In this document: positions 1-6,585 of the stretch, piece by piece
Position numbering within the stretch: position 1 is the stretch's first letter
How the letters are laid out: every line of letters starts with the position of its first letter
NCBI GenBank assembly: GCA_027066595.1
Contig: JAMONG010000003.1
Location: 1 to 20,052 of the forward strand
Direction of reading: 5' to 3'
Length of the DNA: 20,052 nt
Origin: Sulfurovum sp.
GTDB lineage: Bacteria; Campylobacterota; Campylobacteria; Campylobacterales; Sulfurovaceae
Position numbers and translations under genes: made by a program
The notes under the pieces: generated by a model
What the model was told of the DNA's origin: nothing
What the model saw: the letters and a program-made list of their open reading frames with translations, nothing else
The model's database searches: none

Positions 1-461
1 AATTTGCTCATACTGCAAGTTATGAAGCGGGTGTCGTAGTGCATAATATGTTTGCACCGTCACCGCATGTTGTTAATTATGCGAAGAACTCATGGGTACT
101 TTTTAGTGATCCGCAAGTAGCTATTGTCGGGCTTGATGAAGCGCGTGCCAAAGAGAGAGAACTTGATGTAAGCATTGAGATATATAACTACGCCCAGGAT
201 GCAAGAGCTCAACTTGATAAGGCTACAGAAGGCTTTTTAAAGTTTGTTATTGATACAAAAACAAAAGTTATTATTGGCGTGGAGATAGTTCATGCCGATG
301 CCGCTTCACTTATCGGTGAGGCTTCGTTAATTGTTGCCAATGAGATGTGTGCTATGGATGTGATGAAAGCGATTCATCCGCATCCAACATTAACAGAATC
401 TTTTGGAGTACTCGCAAAAATAATATTCTTTAAAAGTATGAGGCAAAAAAGTAGAGGATAA
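1..461 (+). CDS. lpd: Dihydrolipoamide dehydrogenase-like flavoprotein, C-terminal part (5' truncated by window edge)
   Basis: Only the last 152 or so residues are present; the first whole codon is at base 3 and the reading frame is open to the window edge. The protein is the C-terminal dimerisation domain of class I pyridine nucleotide-disulphide oxidoreductases, with the segment FSDPQVAIVGL followed near the end by the IHPHPTLTE motif. In lipoamide dehydrogenases this His-x-x-Pro-Thr-x-x-Glu diad acts as the base that serves the redox-active disulphide of the partner subunit, and it argues against a mercuric reductase. The N-terminal FAD/NAD domains and the CxxxxC redox pair lie outside the window, so the exact substrate cannot be confirmed. 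Family members serve 2-oxoacid dehydrogenase complexes or the glycine cleavage system. Eno starts 4 bases after its stop, so the two genes are probably cotranscribed. Confidence 0.85.
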   Translation, partial: FAHTASYEAGVVVHNMFAPSPHVVNYAKNSWVLFSDPQVAIVGLDEARAKERELDVSIEIYNYAQDARAQLDKATEGFLKFVIDTKTKVIIGVEIVHADAASLIGEASLIVANEMCAMDVMKAIHPHPTLTESFGVLAKIIFFKSMRQKSRG

Positions 462-465
462 GAGT

Positions 466-1743
466 ATGGAAAATTCAATTATAAAAAGTGTAAAAGCTTT
501 GGAAATTCTAGATTCACGAGGCAACCCTACAGTACGTGTTTTACTGGGACTTGAAGATGGTACAAAAGTATCGGCTTCTGTTCCATCAGGTGCAAGTAAG
601 GGAGAGTATGAAGCAGTAGAGCTTCGTGATAATGATCCTGAACGATATAACGGTAAAGGCGTCTTAAACGCAGTAGCTAATATCAATACAAAAATAGCAC
701 CACTACTTGTAGGAAGGGATACAAAAGAGCAAATAAAAATAGATAATATGATGATAGAACTTGATGGAACTGAAAATAAGTCCTATCTTGGAGCCAATGC
801 AATCCTTGGAGTCTCAATGGCAGTAGCAAAAGCAGCAGCATCATCAAGTGGACTTGAATTGTATCAATATCTCGGTGGAGCAGATGTAAGACGTATTCCT
901 GTGCCTTGTATGAATATCTTAAATGGTGGAGAGCATGCTGATAATTCTGTGGACTTTCAAGAGTTTATGGCTGTTCCTGTTGGTGCACCTAATTTTCATG
1001 AGGGTCTTCGTTATGTTGCACAGACCTTTCATGCACTTAAAAAAATTTTAGCTTCTCGTGGGCTAGCAACTTCTGTAGGTGATGAAGGTGGCTTTGCACC
1101 AGATTTAAAAAGTAATGAAGAGGCTATGGAGCTTATCATTGAAGCGATACAAAAGGCTGGATTTGATCCCGGTCGTGATATTATGATAGGTATAGACAGT
1201 GCGGCTACTTCATTCTGTAGTGATAAAAAAGGTCACTATAATTTAAAATGGTCTGGTGGAGGAAAGAAAAGTAGTGATGAGCTGATTTTACTTGCAAAAG
1301 AGTGGGTAGAGAAGTATCCAATCATCTTTTGGGAAGATCCTTTGGCTGAAGAGGACTGGAAAGGTTTTGCAAAGTTTACAGCAGAGCTTGGTGATAAAAT
1401 AGAAGTGATTGGTGATGATATTTTTGTAACCAATACCAAATTTATTTCCCGTGGAATTAAAGAGCATACTGCAAATTCTTCTCTTATTAAACTCAATCAG
1501 ATAGGAACAGTAACAGAGACCATCGATGCTGTAAGAATGTGTCGTGATAATGGTTGGCGATACTTGCTTTCACACCGTTCAGGTGAAACAGCAGATACTT
1601 TCTTAGCCGACTTTGCTGTAGCTATGGATGGTGGACATTTAAAAACTGGTTCAGCCTCACGCAGTGAAAGGTTGGCAAAATACAACAGACTTTTAGAGAT
1701 TGAGATGATACTTGAAGATACGGCAATTTACACTTGGAAATAG
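466..1743 (+). CDS. eno: Enolase (phosphopyruvate hydratase), slightly divergent
   Basis: Cytosolic enzyme interconverting 2-phosphoglycerate and phosphoenolpyruvate. At 425 residues it is full length for the family. The catalytic set is visible: Glu207 in GDEGG, Mg ligands Asp244, Glu290 and Asp317, Lys342 in LIKLNQIG, His370-Arg371-Ser372 in SHRSGE, and Lys393 in KTGS. The start is supported by AGAGGA at 453-458, seven bases upstream. Two normally near-invariant spots differ: the mobile loop reads SGASKG instead of SGASTG (Lys45 for Thr), and the SGETED segment reads SGETAD (Ala376 for Glu). The core catalytic residues are intact, so activity is expected. It sits between lpd and the phosphorylase with tiny gaps (4 and 11 bases), which ties lower glycolysis to glycogen turnover. 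A second, more ordinary enolase elsewhere in the genome is possible but cannot be seen here. Confidence 0.96.
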   Translation: MENSIIKSVKALEILDSRGNPTVRVLLGLEDGTKVSASVPSGASKGEYEAVELRDNDPERYNGKGVLNAVANINTKIAPLLVGRDTKEQIKIDNMMIELDGTENKSYLGANAILGVSMAVAKAAASSSGLELYQYLGGADVRRIPVPCMNILNGGEHADNSVDFQEFMAVPVGAPNFHEGLRYVAQTFHALKKILASRGLATSVGDEGGFAPDLKSNEEAMELIIEAIQKAGFDPGRDIMIGIDSAATSFCSDKKGHYNLKWSGGGKKSSDELILLAKEWVEKYPIIFWEDPLAEEDWKGFAKFTAELGDKIEVIGDDIFVTNTKFISRGIKEHTANSSLIKLNQIGTVTETIDAVRMCRDNGWRYLLSHRSGETADTFLADFAVAMDGGHLKTGSASRSERLAKYNRLLEIEMILEDTAIYTWK

Positions 1744-1754
1744 AAGGCTAAAAG

Positions 1755-3923
1755 ATGATAAAAAGTGACCCCTCTGTAAATATAGCCATACCAAAGTTAC
1801 CTAAGGATATATCAGGTTTAAAAGATATTTCGCTCAATCTCTGGTGGACATGGAATCCTCGTGGGAAAAATCTTTTTAAACTGCTTAATTCTTATCTTTG
1901 GAAAGAGAGTTCACATAATCCCATCGCAATGTTGCAAAATATGTCTCAAGATGAGCTTGACAAAGCATGTCAAAATGAACATTTTATGCGTGAGTATCAT
2001 TATGTTTATGATATGTTTCAAATGTATGTTAATGATAGTAATGTATATGCTGAGGAACCACTTCCTATTGCTTACTTTTGCGCAGAGTATGGTCTGCACC
2101 ATTCAGTACCTATTTATTCAGGTGGTTTAGGATTTTTAGCAGGAGATATTTTAAAAGAATCTAGTGATATGGGACTTCCTATGGTTGGCATTGGTTTTAT
2201 GTATCCAAAAGGGTATGTACGTCAGTTCATAGGTACTGATGGCTGGCAAAATGGTGCAGAAGAGCCTCTTGAAAAAGATGTTGCACCTATTGAGAGGGTC
2301 TTGAATGTACAAAATAATCATTTTACTATTCAGGTGCCTTTTATTGAACCGGCTGTCTATGCAACTGTTTGGAAAATAAATGTAGGTAGAATAACACTCT
2401 ATCTTTTAGATACAGATATAGAACAAAATGATCCTTGGGATAGACAGATATCGTCACGACTTTATACTACAGATATGAACCAACGTTTGCGTCAGCAGAT
2501 AGTTTTAGGTATAGGTGGATATAAAGTTTTAGAAGAACTTGGTATTGAATACTCTATATTACATCTGAATGAAGGGCATCCTGCCTTTGCACTTTTTGAA
2601 CGTATTAGAACATTTATGGAAAAAGAGCAATTAAGTTTAGAAGATGCTATTGAAAAAGTAAAGCAGACATCTATTTTTACAACACATACACCACTGCAGG
2701 AAGCAACAGATGTCTACAACTTTGATATGATGAGTGCTTCTTTTAAAGATTACTGGAAAAAACTTGGAATGAATAAAGAAGAATTTATGGGTTTTGGTGT
2801 GAATCCTGATGACCCGGCAGCAGGGTTTAATATGACTGTATTTGGTCTTAATATGTGTGATAATAGAAATGCTGTGAGTAAAAAACATGCTGCAGTTGCA
2901 ACAGAAATTTGGCAGCATGTTCTTCCAACTTTAGAAGAAAAGAAAGTAGAAATTGATTATATAACTAATGGGGTGCATCTACCTACATGGCTGAGTGATG
3001 AACTTGCTGAAAATCTCATAACTGTACTTGGTGAACAGTGGAGTCTCATCCAAGATGATCCTGTTTTGTGGGGGTTTGTTAGAGATATAAAAGATAAAAA
3101 GCTTTGGAGAATTTCACAAAACTCTAAAGTAGTCATGGTGAATTTCATACGAGAGAAAGTGCGTATAAAGTATGCAGAAGATGGTATAGACCCAATGGTG
3201 GCAATGGCTGAGGGTGTACTGCTAGACCCAGATGTCTTAACTATTGGTTTTGCCCGCAGGATGACCGAATATAAACGACCTGACTTGATTTTGAGTGATT
3301 TAGAGCGTTTAGAGAAAATTTTAAACAATAAAGACAAACCAGTACAGATTATTTTTTCAGGAAAAGCACATCCTGCGGATATGAATGGGAAAAAGATACT
3401 TCAACATATATTTAAAATTGCACAGGACTCAAGGTTTCATGGACGTATAGCATTTGTGGAAGATTATGGTGAAAATGTAGCAAAATATCTTCTGCATGGT
3501 GTGGATATTTGGCTCAATAATCCCAAAATTCCAATGGAGGCTTGTGGTACAAGTGGTATGAAAGCCTCACTTAATGGTACTTTACATCTCTCCGTTTTAG
3601 ATGGTTGGTGGCCTGAAGCGTATGATGGAAAAAATGGTTGGGTATTTGGTAGTGAGCTTTCAAATAGTTATGAAGATGCAAAAGAGTTATATGATCTACT
3701 TGAGAATGAGATAGTACCACTTTATTATGATGTAGATAATGATGGTGTACCTACTATGTGGGTAAAGAAGATGAAAGAGGCTATGAGTACTATTCCAGCA
3801 TATTTTAGTGCTCGCAGAATGATGCAGGACTATTTAAGTAAATTTTATATTCCAATCTCTAAAAAATTACAGAAAAACAGCTTGAAAAAAGGAAAGAGAG
3901 ATGAAAAAAAGAATAGCAATTAA
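1755..3923 (+). CDS. glgP: Alpha-glucan (glycogen/maltodextrin) phosphorylase, archaeal/thermophile subtype
   Basis: PLP-dependent GT35 enzyme that phosphorolyses alpha-1,4-glucan ends to glucose-1-phosphate. The N-terminus carries the DUF3417-type start (NLWWTWNP, residues 28-35) typical of the short alpha-glucan phosphorylases of archaea and many thermophilic bacteria, unlike the long E. coli GlgP/MalP. Further motifs are YSGGLGFLAGD (121-131), LNEGHPAF (271-278), FTTHTPL (near 310) and the PLP-lysine motif ACGTSGMKASLNG with Lys603. At 722 residues it is on the short side for the subtype, and it ends in a lysine-rich tail. Start ATG is preceded by AGAAGG at 1742-1747. Its last 23 bases overlap gap, so the two are probably translationally linked. 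The glucose-1-phosphate made here is the substrate of pgm downstream. Confidence 0.95.
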   Translation: MIKSDPSVNIAIPKLPKDISGLKDISLNLWWTWNPRGKNLFKLLNSYLWKESSHNPIAMLQNMSQDELDKACQNEHFMREYHYVYDMFQMYVNDSNVYAEEPLPIAYFCAEYGLHHSVPIYSGGLGFLAGDILKESSDMGLPMVGIGFMYPKGYVRQFIGTDGWQNGAEEPLEKDVAPIERVLNVQNNHFTIQVPFIEPAVYATVWKINVGRITLYLLDTDIEQNDPWDRQISSRLYTTDMNQRLRQQIVLGIGGYKVLEELGIEYSILHLNEGHPAFALFERIRTFMEKEQLSLEDAIEKVKQTSIFTTHTPLQEATDVYNFDMMSASFKDYWKKLGMNKEEFMGFGVNPDDPAAGFNMTVFGLNMCDNRNAVSKKHAAVATEIWQHVLPTLEEKKVEIDYITNGVHLPTWLSDELAENLITVLGEQWSLIQDDPVLWGFVRDIKDKKLWRISQNSKVVMVNFIREKVRIKYAEDGIDPMVAMAEGVLLDPDVLTIGFARRMTEYKRPDLILSDLERLEKILNNKDKPVQIIFSGKAHPADMNGKKILQHIFKIAQDSRFHGRIAFVEDYGENVAKYLLHGVDIWLNNPKIPMEACGTSGMKASLNGTLHLSVLDGWWPEAYDGKNGWVFGSELSNSYEDAKELYDLLENEIVPLYYDVDNDGVPTMWVKKMKEAMSTIPAYFSARRMMQDYLSKFYIPISKKLQKNSLKKGKRDEKKNSN

Positions 3924-4914
3924 TGGACTCGGTCGTATAGGAAATCAAGTTTTAAGACATTATATTAATAATCTTCCAAAAAATTGTGAAATAGTTGCTG
4001 CCAATACTTCAAGTGTAGAAGATGCTGCATACCTTTTAAAATATGATTCTGTACATGGCAGAGCAGATTTTGATATAAAAATAGAAGATAAAAAGCTTAT
4101 GATTGATGGGCATGAGATAGTTATTGTCAGTAGTCATAATCCTTTAGAACTTCCTTGGAAAGAGCTTGGAATTGATATTGTTCTTGACTGTACGGGACGT
4201 TTTACCGATGGAACTTTAGCAGTGCAACATATTGAAGCAGGAGCGAAAAAAATACTTATCTCCGCACCCGGGAAAAATGTGGATTTAACTATTGTTAAAG
4301 GGGTAAATCATAAAAAGTATGATGATACAAAACATCATGTTATTTCAAATGCTTCATGCACAACAAACTCTTTGGCTCCTGTAATGAAAGTTTTGGAAGA
4401 GAATTTTGGTGTAAAAAATGCAATGATAACAACGACACATGCCTATACATCTTCTCAAGTTACTGTTGATAAACGGGCAAAAAAACGCAGACGCGGACGT
4501 GCATCTGCAATTAATATCATTCCAACAACAACGGGAGCAGCTATTGCGACAGTTGAAGTTATTCCTACATTAGAGGGTAAAATGGAAGCGATGGCCCTTC
4601 GTGTTCCTGTTCCTGATGGAGCTATTACAGAAGTTGTGGCACTGCTGAATAAAAGAGTAGATATTGATGCAGTAAATGCAGCATTTAAAAAAGCATCAGA
4701 GGGTGAACTTGCAGGTATTTTGGAATTTACAACAGATGAAATAGTCTCTTCAGATATTTTAGGTAATCGTCACTCTAGTATAGTTGATGGGCTCTCTACA
4801 AGTGTTGTAGGTGATAATATGATTAAAGTGTTAGCATGGTATGACAATGAGTATGGCTACTCCCAAAGACTTTTGGAAGTTGCTGATTATATAGCAAGTA
4901 ATATGAAAGCATAG
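3901..4914 (+). CDS. gap: Glyceraldehyde-3-phosphate dehydrogenase, divergent, predicted NADP-linked
   Basis: Phosphorylating GAPDH interconverting glyceraldehyde-3-phosphate and 1,3-bisphosphoglycerate. Length is 337, usual for the family. The Rossmann loop is INGLGRIG (7-14). The active site has Cys153 in NASCTTN and His180 in TTTHAYT, and the C-terminal WYDNEYGYS is present. The coenzyme site is unusual. The Asn-Asp that ends the second beta strand in NAD enzymes is here Asn35-Thr36, and the positions corresponding to Leu187-Pro188 of the Bacillus enzyme are Lys191-Arg192 (VDKRAKKRR). These positions control NAD versus NADP choice in the family, so I infer NADP use. The ATG is preceded by GGAAAGAG and lies inside the 3' end of glgP. 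No pgk or tpiA is adjacent, so this may be a second, specialised Gap. The family call is very secure; the coenzyme prediction is inference. Confidence 0.95.
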   Translation: MKKRIAINGLGRIGNQVLRHYINNLPKNCEIVAANTSSVEDAAYLLKYDSVHGRADFDIKIEDKKLMIDGHEIVIVSSHNPLELPWKELGIDIVLDCTGRFTDGTLAVQHIEAGAKKILISAPGKNVDLTIVKGVNHKKYDDTKHHVISNASCTTNSLAPVMKVLEENFGVKNAMITTTHAYTSSQVTVDKRAKKRRRGRASAINIIPTTTGAAIATVEVIPTLEGKMEAMALRVPVPDGAITEVVALLNKRVDIDAVNAAFKKASEGELAGILEFTTDEIVSSDILGNRHSSIVDGLSTSVVGDNMIKVLAWYDNEYGYSQRLLEVADYIASNMKA

Positions 4915-4923
4915 GGAGAAGCG

Positions 4924-6558
4924 ATGCTAAGCCCTCTTGCTGGAAAAGAAGTCCCCAAAAGTAATTTAGTAAATGTTCCTGCTTTAATCAGTGCTTATTA
5001 TGAGCAAAAACCTGATATGACAGTAAATGAACAACAGGTCTCTTTTGGAACTTCCGGGCATCGTGGGAGTGCTGTAAAAAAGAGCTTTAATGAAGCACAT
5101 ATCTTTGCAATTACGCAAGCATTGTGTGAGTATAAAAAGGAGATGGGTTATGAGAGTGTGTTATATATTGGAAAAGACACACATGCACTCTCTACTCCTG
5201 TACAGATAAGTGCTATTCGTATCTGTATAGCAAATGGAATACATGTTGCAGTAGCCAAAAATGACGCCTATACACCAACACCACTTATTTCTTTTGCAAT
5301 TTTAGAACATAATAAAAAAAGAGATGAACACGCGGATGGTGTTGTAATAACATCCTCACACAATCCACCAGAAGATGGAGGCTTTAAATATAATCCGCCA
5401 AATGGAGGACCTGCAGATACTGATGTGACCGCAGTTATAGAAAAAAGAGCCAACGAAATTCTTCAAAATGGGCTTAAAGATGTAAAAAAAGTAAGCTATC
5501 AAGAGGCCTTGGATTCGGGGCATCTGCACTATTATGATTTTATTACACCCTATGTGGAGTCACTCTCTGAAATTGTTGATATAAAGGTCATTAAAAATGC
5601 AAAATTAAAAATGGCAGCGCATCCTTTGGGTGGTTCTTCTATTGGTGTTTATCAAAAAATAAAAGAGTATTATCACTTAGATATGGAAATTATTCACCCT
5701 TATGCAGATTTTACTTTTTCATTTATGAGTGCAGATCATGATGGAAAAATTCGTATGGACTGCTCCTCTGTCTATGCTATGGCATCACTTGTAAAACTCA
5801 AAGATAATTATGATTTGGCATTTGCAAATGATACTGATGCAGATAGGCATGGAATAGTAACACCAAAAGGCGGGCTTATCAATCCAAATCACTATCTTAG
5901 TGTTGCTATTTGGTATCTTTTTACACACAGAAAAAATTTCACACAAGATTTGAAAATAGGTAAAACTTTGGTTTCAAGTTCAATGATAGAACGTATTGGA
6001 GCATCACTTGGAATAGAAGTGTATGAAGTACCAGTTGGTTTTAAATGGTTTTCTGACGGACTTTTTGAAGGTAAGCTTGCTTTTGGTGGAGAGGAAAGTG
6101 CGGGTGCCTCTTTTTTAAGAAACAATGCAACTGTTTGGACAACAGACAAAGATGGTATGGTTATGACGCTTTTAGCAGCAGAAATTATGGTGGTTACGGG
6201 TAAAGATATAGCAGAGATTTATGCAGAATTTGAAGAAAAATTCGGAGCTTCTTACTATGCTCGTATAGATGCACCAGCGACACAAGAACAAAAAAAGATA
6301 CTAAAAAATTTAGATACCGGCAAGCTCTCTTTATGTACTTTAGGTACAGAGAAAATTGAAAAAATAATAACGCATGCTTCTGGAAATGGTGCAGCAATCG
6401 GGGGATTGAAAATAGTTACACAAAATTCTTGGATTGCTATGAGACCATCAGGGACAGAAGATATCTATAAAATTTATGCGGAGAGTTTTATCTCCAAAGA
6501 ACATCTAGAAAAAATTCAACAAGAGGCGCAAAGCATTATGCAAACATTATTTTCATAA
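4924..6558 (+). CDS. pgm: Phosphoglucomutase, alpha-D-glucose phosphate-specific
   Basis: Interconverts glucose-1-phosphate and glucose-6-phosphate, linking glycogen to glycolysis. It closely resembles the E. coli Pgm type in length (544 versus about 546) and in wording from end to end. It has FGTSGHRGS near residue 42, the phosphoserine loop TSSHNPPEDGG with catalytic Ser145, the metal loop DTDADRHG (303-310), the sugar-binding loop GGEESAG (388-394) and the phosphate-binding RPSGTED (507-513). The metal loop has Thr where E. coli has Pro, with all three aspartates kept. The start is set by the purine-rich AGGGAGAA that overlaps the gap stop codon; the intergenic distance is 9 bases. It sits directly between the glucose-1-phosphate producer (glgP) and the nucleotidyltransferase that would consume the same compound. 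Confidence 0.96.
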   Translation: MLSPLAGKEVPKSNLVNVPALISAYYEQKPDMTVNEQQVSFGTSGHRGSAVKKSFNEAHIFAITQALCEYKKEMGYESVLYIGKDTHALSTPVQISAIRICIANGIHVAVAKNDAYTPTPLISFAILEHNKKRDEHADGVVITSSHNPPEDGGFKYNPPNGGPADTDVTAVIEKRANEILQNGLKDVKKVSYQEALDSGHLHYYDFITPYVESLSEIVDIKVIKNAKLKMAAHPLGGSSIGVYQKIKEYYHLDMEIIHPYADFTFSFMSADHDGKIRMDCSSVYAMASLVKLKDNYDLAFANDTDADRHGIVTPKGGLINPNHYLSVAIWYLFTHRKNFTQDLKIGKTLVSSSMIERIGASLGIEVYEVPVGFKWFSDGLFEGKLAFGGEESAGASFLRNNATVWTTDKDGMVMTLLAAEIMVVTGKDIAEIYAEFEEKFGASYYARIDAPATQEQKKILKNLDTGKLSLCTLGTEKIEKIITHASGNGAAIGGLKIVTQNSWIAMRPSGTEDIYKIYAESFISKEHLEKIQQEAQSIMQTLFS

Positions 6559-6585
6559 ATAATTTATTTACAAAGGGGAAAATAG

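Noticed and set aside
390..686. 98-codon frame on the - strand across the lpd/eno junction
   Set aside because: It overlaps two clearly real genes, and its translation shows only a composition expected from reversed coding sequence.
4462..4503. Run of basic residues in Gap that might suggest a nucleic-acid binding insertion
   Set aside because: The segment has the same length as in ordinary GAPDH, so it is substitution in an existing loop, not an insertion; it is better explained as part of the cofactor-site change.
6559..6585. Possible internal promoter in the largest gap of the operon
   Set aside because: Only 27 bases, AT-rich, with a clear ribosome binding site but no convincing -35/-10 pair.
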